DNA of 11,667 bases from the NCBI GenBank assembly GCA_021778315.1, contig JAJYCQ010000044.1, forward strand, positions 1-11,667. The letters are read 5' to 3'. Shown here piece after piece: positions 1 to 6,811 of this stretch; positions within the stretch are counted from its first letter, which is position 1; each line of letters begins with the position of its first letter. Below the pieces are notes generated by a model, which searched no databases, was not told the DNA's origin, and worked only from the letters and a program-made list of their open reading frames with translations. Made by a program: the position numbers and the translations under genes. This DNA is from Acidobacteriota bacterium (lineage in GTDB: Bacteria > Acidobacteriota > Terriglobia > Terriglobales > Acidobacteriaceae).

Positions 1-53
1 TCGAATGCCGCCAGCAGCTTGCATCTCAAATCATCCGAATATGCCTTCGCCAT
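1..53 (-). CDS. IS630-family transposase, N-terminal fragment (cut by window edge)
   Basis: A minus-strand frame starts with ATG at 53-51 and reads MAKAYSDDLRCKLLAAF before leaving the window. This matches the very conserved start of IS630-family (Tc1/mariner-like DDE) transposases, usually MAKAYSDDLRRKF..., which opens the N-terminal helix-turn-helix domain that binds the element ends. Only 17 codons are visible, so whether the rest is intact cannot be judged. The gene points away from the CLC pseudogene, so the element end lies between position 54 and about 128. The family call rests on recognition of one short, characteristic peptide. Confidence 0.72.
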   Translation of the reverse strand, partial: MAKAYSDDLRCKLLAAF

Positions 54-82
54 CCCTATCGATGTCGCGGTCCGTCAGAGCA

Positions 83-96
83 ATTATAGTGTACAC
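83..96 (-). promoter_or_regulatory. Likely -10 box of the transposase promoter beside an 8-bp palindrome
   Basis: On the minus strand 88-83 reads TATAAT, a perfect sigma-70 -10 box about 30 bases upstream of the transposase ATG. The adjoining 89-96 is the perfect palindrome GTGTACAC. No good -35 box is seen 16-18 bases further upstream. The palindrome could be part of a transposase binding site; that is inference. Confidence 0.4.
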
Positions 97-100
97 CTGA

Positions 101-115
101 TAGAGAAATGCTCTA
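101..115. repeat. Small inverted repeat at the probable end of the IS630 element
   Basis: TAGAG (101-105) and CTCTA (111-115) are inverted around AAATG. The repeat lies where the outer end of the IS630 element should be, between the transposase promoter and the first codons of the CLC pseudogene. IS630 elements insert at TA dinucleotides; TA occurs at 101-102, 114-115 and 117-118, so the exact boundary cannot be fixed without the other end. Confidence 0.3.
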
Positions 116-127
116 GTAGGAGGCCCG

Positions 128-1912
128 TTGCCTGAAGTACGATTGCGAAGATTTTTCTCTGAATAATTTCATCTGCTGAGCGATCTAGTTCGCTGGATGC
201 CGGTGTGTGCGCTGGTCGGCACAATGGCAGGGCCGGCTTCTGCGTTGTTGCTGTTCTCGTTGGAATATGCGATCCAGGTGCGAGAGCGCCATGTGTGGCT
301 GATTTTGCTGCTGGCACCAGCGGGGTGGGTGGTGGGGCTCCTGTACAAGTATTTTGGTGGCTCGGTGGAAGCAGGCAATAAGCTGATTCTGGAAGAGACG
401 CATGATCCGAGATCAACGATTCCGGCGCGGATGCCCCCCTTGATTCTGATCGGGACGTTTGTGACCCACTTGTTTGGCGGGTCGGCTGGGCGAGAAGGGA
501 CGGCGATCCAAACGGGGGCATCGCTGGCGGACCAGTGTCGGGGCCGCTGCGGATGACATCGCATGACCGCCGGATCCTGCTGATGGAGGGGATCAGCGCT
601 GGTTTCGGATCGGTATTTGGGACTCCGCTGGCGGGCGCGGTGTTCGGAATTGAAGTACTGGCGATAGGGACGTTGAGCTACGACGCGATTACACCGTGCT
701 TTATGGCGGCATTTGTGGGGGATCTGGTGACGCGCACGTGGGGTATCCACCATACAATTTTGCGGGTCACGGAAGTCCCTGCGATGCCTGTTAGTGGCAA
801 CGTTCACACGATGATCGCTGGCTTGGTGTTTGGTTTTGTGGCGATGGCTTTTGCGAAGCTGACGCATAAAATTTCTCATACTGCGCGGAGATATATTGCC
901 AGCCCAACGTTGCGTCCCGTTGCTGGAGGTTTGGTGGTGACCGTTGCGGTGTTCTCGATCGGGGCTTCGAGGACCACGGAGTACTTGGGGCTGGGAATAC
1001 CGACGATTGTTGCCTCGTTCCATGCCCTGGTGCATGCGTATGACTTTGTGGCGAAGCTGCTGTTTACGGCGGTCACGCTTGGGTCGGGGTTCAAGGGCGG
1101 GGAGGTTACGCCGCTGTTCTTTATCGGGTCGACGCTGGGCAATACGTTGTCACGGGTGATACCGCTGCCTGCGTCGCTGCTGGCGGGAATGGGGGTTTGC
1201 TGCGGTATTTGCAGGAGCTGCAAATACTCCGATTGCGTCGACATTCCTGGCGGTTGAATTATTTGGGGCCGAGGCTGGAGCGTATGCGGGCATTGCGTAC
1301 GTGGTGAGCTATTTGTTTTCAGGGCATGCGGGGATCTATCACGCGCAGAAGGTTGGGAAGAGTAAGCACCTGAACAACGCCGCGGAAGAGGGCCTCTCGC
1401 TGGCGCTGATCAGCAAACTGCGCGATGAACCTGAGGATGATGGGCTAGTGGACGTTAGTGATTTTGGATACATGGGAGGGAAGGATATGGAGCATCTAGG
1501 CGTGTTGCGGCTGTACTTTTCTGCATCGGAGATGCGATGGGCAGACTCGTGGTGGAAGCGAATTGCGCCACAGGCGCTTGGGCCGTATTTGTTGAAGGAG
1601 GCAAAAGAGCAGGGGATTGAGCAGGCGTTGCTGCATCGGGTGATTGGTGGATACCATAAGGGCCAGAGTCTGGTGATGGAGACTGCGGAGGTATCGCCGG
1701 CTCGACTTCCGCAGTGTCTTGAACTGGTGGGAGATGAGGAGGATCTGAAGTCTTTCATCAAACACAATCGCAACCACCTTGCGAAGGTGCCAGTGGTGTT
1801 CCTGCATGGACGTGAGGCAGAGATAGAAGCGGCGGTCGAACGTGAGGAGCTAGAAGATGCTTTGGAGATGGAGGGTTCGGAGGACTTTAATTCGCCGACC
1901 GAGGACGATTGA
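128..1912 (+). pseudogene. CLC-type (fluoride-like, CLC-F) antiporter fused to a DUF190-like domain, with a nonsense codon and two frameshifts
   Basis: The remnant encodes a CLC-superfamily anion/proton antiporter of the inner membrane. Seen directly: the protein is spread over three frames. The part from TTG 128 (GGAGG just upstream at 119-123) hits an in-frame TAA at 164-166, then continues as FHLLSDLVRWMPVCALVGT to about 535. One base is missing near 535-537 (Q-L/V-S-G-P-L-R expected). An extra G in the run 1191-1195 shifts it back. Repaired, it would be about 590 residues. Motifs include GGSAGREGTAIQ (gating Glu at 494-496), GNKLI (about 371-388) where chloride CLCs have GSGIP, and GFKGGEVTP (1087-1113). 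Family knowledge: GREGT and the lack of the GSGIP serine mark the fluoride-exporting CLC-F subclass. The C-terminal segment 1496-1816 resembles DUF190. The IS630 end lies directly upstream, so promoter and start may be lost. Sequencing errors are an alternative for the frameshifts but explain the TAA less well. Confidence 0.82.
1496..1816 (+). other. DUF190-like domain at the C-terminus of the CLC protein
   Basis: About 107 residues following the CLC core (which ends near AAEEGLSL) and a short acidic linker have the layout of DUF190/COG1993. There is an opening strand (LGVLRLYF), a helix with YLLKEAKEQGIEQALLHRVI then GGY (compare YLVKRA..G..G.TV.RGI.GFG), and a strand-helix LPQCLELVGDEEDLKSFI (compare LP.VLEIVDEEE.I..FL). 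DUF190 has no established biochemical role, but stand-alone copies often lie beside the fluoride channel gene crcB (family knowledge). Here it is in frame with the transporter, followed by an acidic tail rich in Glu. The fold assignment is by eye. Confidence 0.68.
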
Positions 1913-2037
1913 GGGCAGTCGATTATCGGGTGGGTGAGTCGATAACAGTTGCAGTGGGGGAGTACGATTGAAGCCGCAAGTGTGACCACGACAAATTAAG
2001 CATGTGCCGCGGCCCGCTCGATTGAAAATTATCTTCC

Positions 2038-2041
2038 GGAG
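2038..2041 (+). promoter_or_regulatory. Ribosome binding site of icd
   Basis: GGAG lies ten bases before the ATG at 2052, slightly long spacing but the only purine-rich site there. The 139-base gap after the pseudogene stop should hold the icd promoter. I see no clear -35/-10 pair in it. Confidence 0.5.
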
Positions 2042-2051
2042 CTAAACCCCA

Positions 2052-3482
2052 ATGCCGACGAGCAGTATTGAGAAGACGACTACGCAGACCAGCTATAACG
2101 GAATCCCGGTGCCGGTGAACGGCGAGGCGATTCAATACAGCAACGGGATCTATACGGTGCCGGATCATCCAATCATTCCGTTCATTGAAGGCGATGGGAC
2201 GGGGCGGGATATCTGGAAGGCATCGCAGCGGGTGTTCGATGCGGCGGTGGCGAAGGCTTATGGCGGGAAGCGGTCGGTGGCGTGGTATGAAGTGTTGGCC
2301 GGGGAGAAGGCGTTTCGGCAGACGCAGAACTGGCTGCCTGAGGATACGGTGAAGGCGACGGTGGACTTTCGCGTTTCGATCAAGGGACCTCTGACGACGC
2401 CGATTGGCGGAGGGATTCGCAGCCTGAATGTGGCGCTGCGGCAGTTGATGGATTTGTACCAGTGCATTCGGCCGGTGAAGTATTACGCCGGCGTGCCGAG
2501 CCCCGTGAAGCATCCGGAGCAGGTGGACATTGTGATCTTCCGGGAGAATACGGAGGACATCTATGCGGGCATCGAGTTCCGCGAGGGAACGCCTGAGGCG
2601 GCGAAGTTTATTTCGTTTGTGAACGACGAGATGCTGAAGGGCAAGAAGCAGAAGATTCGGCTGGATTCGGGTGTGGGCGTGAAGCCGATCTCGATTACGG
2701 GATCGAAGCGGCTGGTTCGTGCGGCGATTGCGTTTGCGCTGAAGGACGGTCGCAAGACGGTGACGATCGTACACAAGGGAAACATCCAGAAGTTTACCGA
2801 GGGAGCGTTCCGCGAGTGGGGCTACGAGGTTGCGGTGCAGGAGTTTCGCAACGAGGTTGTGACCGAGCGCGAGAGCTGGATCCTGGGGAACCTGGAGAAG
2901 ACTCCGGGGCTGACGGCGGAGCAGAATGCGGCGTTGATTGAGCCGGGAATTGAGTTTGCGTCGAAGGAGTTTGGCGAAGCGGTGGTGGCCGAGGTGAAGG
3001 ACGTGATGGCGAGCATCGGCGCAACGCACGGTAATGGCCAGTGGAAGAAGAAGGTGTTGATTAATGACCGGATTGCGGATTCGATCTTTCAACAGATTAT
3101 TATTCGGCCGTCGGATTACAGCGTGCTGGCGACGACGAATTTGAATGGCGACTATATTTCGGATGCTGCCGCTGCACAGGTTGGCGGGCTGGGTATTGCT
3201 CCGGGAGCGAATGTTGGGGACGGCTATGCGGTGTTTGAAGCGACGCATGGCACGGCTCCAAAGTATGCGGACATGGACGTGATCAATCCGGGCTCGGTGA
3301 TTTTGTCGGGGATGATGCTGTTTGATTTTCTGGGCTGGACGGAAGTGGCTCGTTTGATTGAGTCGTCGATGGAGAAGACGATTGCGCAGAAGTTTGTGAC
3401 GTACGACTTCGAGCGTCAGATGCCGGGAGCGACGAAGGCAAAGACGAGCGAGTTTGCTACGCGGATGATTGAGAATATGTAG
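2052..3482 (+). CDS. icd: Isocitrate dehydrogenase, NADP-dependent
   Basis: It converts isocitrate and NADP+ to 2-oxoglutarate, CO2 and NADPH in the TCA cycle in the cytoplasm. The 476-residue protein aligns through its length with E. coli Icd: [17 protein letters not shown] (Ser124 equals E. coli Ser113, which binds substrate and is phosphorylated by AceK), [65 protein letters not shown] and TYDFER. Coenzyme residues are of NADP type: Lys404, Tyr405, Tyr451 and Arg455 match E. coli Lys344, Tyr345, Tyr391 and Arg395; Ile411 replaces Val351. It is about 60 residues longer than the E. coli enzyme. Most of that is an insertion of about 45 residues near 270-330, as in cyanobacterial-type Icd, plus an N-terminal extension. 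The ATG with GGAG upstream is the natural start. It appears to be monocistronic and is followed by a hairpin terminator. Confidence 0.97.
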   Translation: MPTSSIEKTTTQTSYNGIPVPVNGEAIQYSNGIYTVPDHPIIPFIEGDGTGRDIWKASQRVFDAAVAKAYGGKRSVAWYEVLAGEKAFRQTQNWLPEDTVKATVDFRVSIKGPLTTPIGGGIRSLNVALRQLMDLYQCIRPVKYYAGVPSPVKHPEQVDIVIFRENTEDIYAGIEFREGTPEAAKFISFVNDEMLKGKKQKIRLDSGVGVKPISITGSKRLVRAAIAFALKDGRKTVTIVHKGNIQKFTEGAFREWGYEVAVQEFRNEVVTERESWILGNLEKTPGLTAEQNAALIEPGIEFASKEFGEAVVAEVKDVMASIGATHGNGQWKKKVLINDRIADSIFQQIIIRPSDYSVLATTNLNGDYISDAAAAQVGGLGIAPGANVGDGYAVFEATHGTAPKYADMDVINPGSVILSGMMLFDFLGWTEVARLIESSMEKTIAQKFVTYDFERQMPGATKAKTSEFATRMIENM

Positions 3483-3502
3483 GGATTGGCCAAAGAGGGT
3501 GA

Positions 3503-3538
3503 AGCGCGCGCTCGACGGGGGATCGTTGAGCGCGCGCT
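3503..3538 (+). terminator. Strong hairpin terminator after icd
   Basis: AGCGCGCGCTC (3503-3513) and GAGCGCGCGCT (3528-3538) are perfect inverted repeats. Four inner pairs (one G-U) extend the stem to 15 bp around a GGGGAT loop. It starts 20 bases after the icd stop. The following tract (GGTTTAAG) has only three T, so it is an imperfect intrinsic terminator. Confidence 0.62.
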
Positions 3539-3924
3539 GGTTTAAGGGTGAGTGCGCGGAGGAGTGCGCAGCGAGGATGCTTCGGGCGTGATTTTCAGCG
3601 CAGATGAAGTGGACGTGAACGATGGGCGGAGCGAGCCAACGACTGCGCGATGGCTCGGTGTGCAGGAAGTCGGTCATTTTGGACTTCGCAGACGGCGTTC
3701 CGGTTTGGATTGACCCTGTTGTAGTGGGTGGGGGGTTAGGTTTGACCGCGGCAGGACGGGCGCTGATGGAGGGTGATTGGGAGGGGCCGCTTGCGCTGTC
3801 GGGTTCGATTTTCCTGCGACGCACCGCATTCGGCAGCTTCTCGTTAGACTAAGAGATGGAGAGCTTTTGCGTTCCGCGCTCCCGTGACGCTCCGCATCAC
3901 GTCTAATCTTGTGAGAAAGGGACC
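3539..3924. other. Intergenic stretch without a convincing gene
   Basis: About 390 bases between the icd terminator and the DUF2306-like gene. A plus-strand frame 3622-3852 (76 codons, from MGGASQRLRDGSVCRKSVIL to a stop after FGSFSLD) is open, but it has no ribosome binding site and no family I recognise. The opposite strand is also open here, as is common in GC-rich DNA. TTAGAC (3843-3848) and GTCTAA (3901-3906) form a distant inverted repeat. The promoter of the downstream gene should lie here, but I could not pick a -35/-10 pair. Confidence 0.4.
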
Positions 3925-4581
3925 ATGCCGACTTCCACGCTGCCAGCACTCAGTTCCACTGGTTCCAGATCCAAAAAGCTAATCTGGACCTCCCTTGGTC
4001 TCACGGTGCTGTTCGTTTTTATTACGTCGGAAGTTCTGCTTTACACCGACTACCCGATGTACCACGCGTATCGGCTGCAGGTCATCGCCGACCGTGGTCT
4101 GCTCATTCCGCATACCCTCGCGGGAACGTTCGCCCTTTTGATCGGGCCCATCAATTTCTCGTCGCGGATTCGCGAGCGGCATCTTCAACTGCATCGAGGT
4201 CTGGGCCGCATTTACTTCTTCTCGGTGATTGTGGGTGGGTTGACGGGGATTGCGCTTGCGTGGGGGCGGCCTGGTTTGCCCGGAACTTCGATGCAGGCGG
4301 CCGCGTGGATCGTCTGCACGAGTGCCGCTGTGATCACCGCTCGCAACCGCCAGATCGCCGTGCACCGCCAATGGATGGCGCGCTCCTATGCGGTTACGTT
4401 TACGTTCGTGTCGAGCCGGGTGCTGAACCTGTGGCCCCGCTACTGGAGCCATCTGGGCGACTCCTTATCTGCGGTGGGAGTGATTGCGTTCACTCTCGCC
4501 TCTCTGCTGATCGTGGATCTCGGTCTGAATTGGCACGAGCTGACGACTCGCCGCGGCGGATCGACGGGCATCAGGAGGTGA
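3925..4581 (+). CDS. DUF2306-like multi-pass membrane protein
   Basis: A 218-residue inner-membrane protein of unknown function. About six hydrophobic segments are seen: residues 19-40, 59-78, 96-114, 124-140, 155-170 and 183-202. The pattern fits the DUF2306 family: histidine in a helix (IPHTLAGTFALLIGPINF), then RIRERHLQLHRGLGRIY with His90-Arg91, and later IAVHRQWMARSYAVTFTFV with His147. Family knowledge: these paired His/Arg motifs are conserved in DUF2306 predicted membrane proteins, and a haem- or quinone-related role has not been shown. The ATG start is preceded by AGAAAGGG at a good distance. The gene stands alone, 342 bases after the icd hairpin stem and well before the next coding start, so context gives no hint of its job. 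Confidence 0.8.
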   Translation: MPTSTLPALSSTGSRSKKLIWTSLGLTVLFVFITSEVLLYTDYPMYHAYRLQVIADRGLLIPHTLAGTFALLIGPINFSSRIRERHLQLHRGLGRIYFFSVIVGGLTGIALAWGRPGLPGTSMQAAAWIVCTSAAVITARNRQIAVHRQWMARSYAVTFTFVSSRVLNLWPRYWSHLGDSLSAVGVIAFTLASLLIVDLGLNWHELTTRRGGSTGIRR

Positions 4582-4612
4582 GAGATGCAGGGAAGAGTGC
4601 CGAGCTCGTGAT

Positions 4613-4633
4613 GCATCCAGCTTGGCTGGATGC
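4613..4633 (+). repeat. Perfect short hairpin after the DUF2306-like gene
   Basis: GCATCCAGC (4613-4621), loop TTG, GCTGGATGC (4625-4633): a perfect 9-bp stem starting 31 bases after the stop codon. It is followed by GGGG rather than a T run, so it could be an RNA-stabilising hairpin or a weak terminator rather than a classical intrinsic terminator. Confidence 0.45.
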
Positions 4634-4899
4634 GGGGTCGCAGGGTGTTTGTTGCAGATTTGCTGGCTGCTCCAATTATGACGATTTGTACAGATAACAA
4701 CTCAAGCCGGGGCGCAGAGAGTCTATTAGATAGATGAATCCCGCTATAGATTGATAGAGCCTCATCGAATTTGGGGCGAGGACGAATCTTTCAGGGCAAT
4801 CTTGATCTTGAATTTCCATGGGGCTGTCCGGCTTTTCAGGAGCGGGACAAACTCAGGGTATTGGATCCAAACAGGGAGTTTCCCATAAGAACGGATAGT

Positions 4900-6045
4900 G
4901 TGACGCTAAATTGTGTAGAAGACGAAGTTTTGATCCTCGGGGGTGGGGTGGCGGGGTGTGCTGCTTCGATTGCGCTGGCTCGAAAGGGGCGAAGGGTCAG
5001 GCTGATTGAACGCGAGTTGACGCCGCGCCATAAGGTCTGCGGTGAGTTTCTAAGCGGCGAGGCTTTGGAGGATCTAGCTTTGCTGGGGATAGACGTGGTG
5101 TCGCTTGGCGCGGTGCCGATTGACTATGTTCGTCTGGCCGCGGCCCGGCGCGCCGCGGAGGCTCCTCTGCCATTTCCTGCAGCTTCGCTGACGCGCAAGG
5201 CGCTGGATACGTCGCTGATCGCGGAGGCGATTGCCGCGGGAGTCCGGGTGGAGCGGGGCCGGAGTGTGCAGGCGCTCAGACGTACGGCAGCGAAGGTCTG
5301 GCAGGCGACACTCGATGATGGCACCACGCTTGAAGCGCCCACAGTGTTTATTGCAACGGGCAAGCACGATCTCCGTGGCCACACGCGTCCGGAAGACCCG
5401 CAGCGATGGGTCGCCTTCAAGATGTATTTTCGGCTGGCGCCCTCGCAGGCCGCTGAGCTGGCGCACGCGTCTGAGTTGATGCTCTATCCCGGAGGGTATG
5501 GGGGGATCCAGCCGGTAGAAGGCGGCATTGCAAACCTGTGCTGCGTGGTGCAGCAAAAGCATCTGGCACGGGTGGGACATCGCTGGGAGAACTTCCTGGC
5601 GAGGATGCAGCATGATTGTCCTCACCTCGCGATGAGACTTGCCGGGGCGGAGCCGTTGCTGGACAAGCCCATCGCCATCACCCACATACCGTATGGGTAC
5701 ATTCGCCGCACGACCGAGGAAGGACTGTACTGCATTGGCGATCAGGCGGCTGTCATTCCATCGTTCACGGGCGACGGTATCTCCATTGCGCTGCATACGG
5801 CCCGGTGTGCGGCCGCTGCGTATCTGGACGCAGTGCCGGCACCGGTCTTCCAAGCTCAACTGCGTACGGCGCTGCTGTCGCAGATGCGGCTTGCGGAGTT
5901 CGCAGCCGACGGGTTGAATAACTCGTTTGCGCGCGCGGTGTTGCCGTTTTGTCTGAAGATCTGGCCCGGGGTGATGCGCGTGACGGCAAAACTGACACGC
6001 GTCGCACAGCAGGCTACAGTGGCTACGCATCCCGTTGCCAGCTGA
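4900..6045 (+). CDS. FAD-dependent oxidoreductase (geranylgeranyl reductase / PHBH-type fold)
   Basis: A flavoprotein probably reducing or hydroxylating a lipid or aromatic substrate with NAD(P)H; the substrate cannot be read from sequence. Using GTG 4900 as start it has 381 residues. The dinucleotide-binding motif EVLILGGGVAGCAASIALA lies near the N-terminus and ends in LIERE, whose Glu should bind the ribose of ADP. Next comes RHKVCGEFLSGEA, typical of the family, and then IGDQAAVIPSFTGDGISIAL, the GD motif that contacts the FAD ribityl chain. The C-terminus (about 80 residues) is helical and ends in a basic amphipathic stretch. The frame stays open upstream to TTG 4771, but those 43 residues do not resemble the family and precede the usual first beta strand. 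Relatives often sit with type III polyketide synthase and methyltransferase genes (family knowledge); none is in this window. Confidence 0.83.
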   Translation: MTLNCVEDEVLILGGGVAGCAASIALARKGRRVRLIERELTPRHKVCGEFLSGEALEDLALLGIDVVSLGAVPIDYVRLAAARRAAEAPLPFPAASLTRKALDTSLIAEAIAAGVRVERGRSVQALRRTAAKVWQATLDDGTTLEAPTVFIATGKHDLRGHTRPEDPQRWVAFKMYFRLAPSQAAELAHASELMLYPGGYGGIQPVEGGIANLCCVVQQKHLARVGHRWENFLARMQHDCPHLAMRLAGAEPLLDKPIAITHIPYGYIRRTTEEGLYCIGDQAAVIPSFTGDGISIALHTARCAAAAYLDAVPAPVFQAQLRTALLSQMRLAEFAADGLNNSFARAVLPFCLKIWPGVMRVTAKLTRVAQQATVATHPVAS

Positions 6046-6237
6046 GGGGCAATGCGACAGAGTCGGTGGTGAACTTGTTGTGAGTGAGCCTCGGCGTCGA
6101 TCGGCCAGCTGTCGTCTTCGGCGAGGCGGCATCCGTTATCGGACGGGCCTGAGGTTATGAGAGTCCTTGAGACGTTTGGGGTGAGCGTAGAAGGCGAGGC
6201 CGTTGAGGGTCTATGATTCGGGCACTGAGGTGTTTCT

Positions 6238-6645
6238 ATGCGAAGGCAGAGGGGTTTCCTGATGCATGCACCGCTTCTGCTGTGGGGACTTTCCTTGCTG
6301 GGCTGTGGCAGCGTTGCTCAGCTTGAATCGATCGTCATCAGTCCGGCTACGGCTACCGCACTGGATTCGGCCAGTGGCAAGGTCCAGTATGTCGCTACCG
6401 GTACGTATACGGACGGGCACAGGGTTTCGCCGTTGCCGGCATTTTGGGGCGAGCATGCTCCGTGGGTAGAAGTTCCTGATCGGATTGGCGTTACGCTGAG
6501 CGGCACGGGGCTGGCGCAGTGCACCGCCTTCAAGGGCACACTTCCGATTGTGGCGATCGCGCCGAAGGATCCGGGTACGCCGTTGTCCATGATGACGATC
6601 GGTACGCCGGTGGTCATGGGCACAGCAACTTTGACTTGTAAGTAG
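6238..6645 (+). CDS. Small predicted lipoprotein, possibly with an Ig-like fold
   Basis: A 135-residue exported protein. The N-terminus has basic residues (RRQR), a hydrophobic core and the lipobox LLGC, so Cys23 is the likely lipidation site and the protein should be membrane-anchored outside the cytoplasm. The segment after it (LESIVISPATATAL...KVQYVATGTYTDG) resembles the start of bacterial Ig-like (Big_2-type) domains, where a sequence like I.V.P....L..G....F.ATGTYSDG is usual. The domain is shortened or diverged after that. GAGGTG lies just before ATG 6238; a second ATG at 6262 with GAGGGG upstream would give a shorter, also plausible, signal peptide. It lies about 190 bases after the oxidoreductase and 166 before the peptidase, same strand. 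Function unknown. Confidence 0.7.
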   Translation: MRRQRGFLMHAPLLLWGLSLLGCGSVAQLESIVISPATATALDSASGKVQYVATGTYTDGHRVSPLPAFWGEHAPWVEVPDRIGVTLSGTGLAQCTAFKGTLPIVAIAPKDPGTPLSMMTIGTPVVMGTATLTCK

Positions 6646-6811
6646 GTGGTGCGAAGCGCTTGCAGGGGCGGCGGGTTTCGCGCGGTGAGGGGTCGAGGGG
6701 TTCTGCACGGAGGGCATTGTGGGTGGTGGGTTCGCTTGGAGGGCGGGTTTTGGGCTAGGCTGTTGGAACGCTGTCTTGCACAAAACTTCTTACGATGGGT
6801 GTTTCGTTCCT

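Noticed and set aside
54..197. Possible fluoride riboswitch upstream of the CLC gene
   Set aside because: CLC-F genes are often under crcB-motif riboswitch control, but I could not find the conserved crcB-motif segments here; the interval is mostly IS630 end sequence.
169..1035. Long minus-strand frame opposite the CLC pseudogene
   Set aside because: Arg/His/Pro-rich composition typical of an antisense shadow, while the plus strand gives clear CLC similarity.
1923..3824. A very long open frame (over 600 codons) on the minus strand across icd
   Set aside because: It is the antisense shadow of the well-supported icd gene in GC-rich DNA; its translation is Arg/His/Leu-rich without any recognisable motif.
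5074..6132. Minus-strand frame of about 350 codons opposite the oxidoreductase
   Set aside because: Shadow of the flavoprotein gene; no motif, and Arg-rich throughout.
6088..6216. Short plus-strand open stretch ending in MRVLETFGVSVEGEAVEGL, upstream of the lipoprotein gene
   Set aside because: It reads a little like the end of a protein, but it has no proper start (GAGG only two bases before ATG 6157) and no family I can name. It could be a gene relic; not strong enough to annotate.
6719..6811. Extended N-terminus of the S9 peptidase from GTG 6719
   Set aside because: The 31 extra residues precede a normal signal peptide starting at ATG 6812, so they are almost certainly untranslated.
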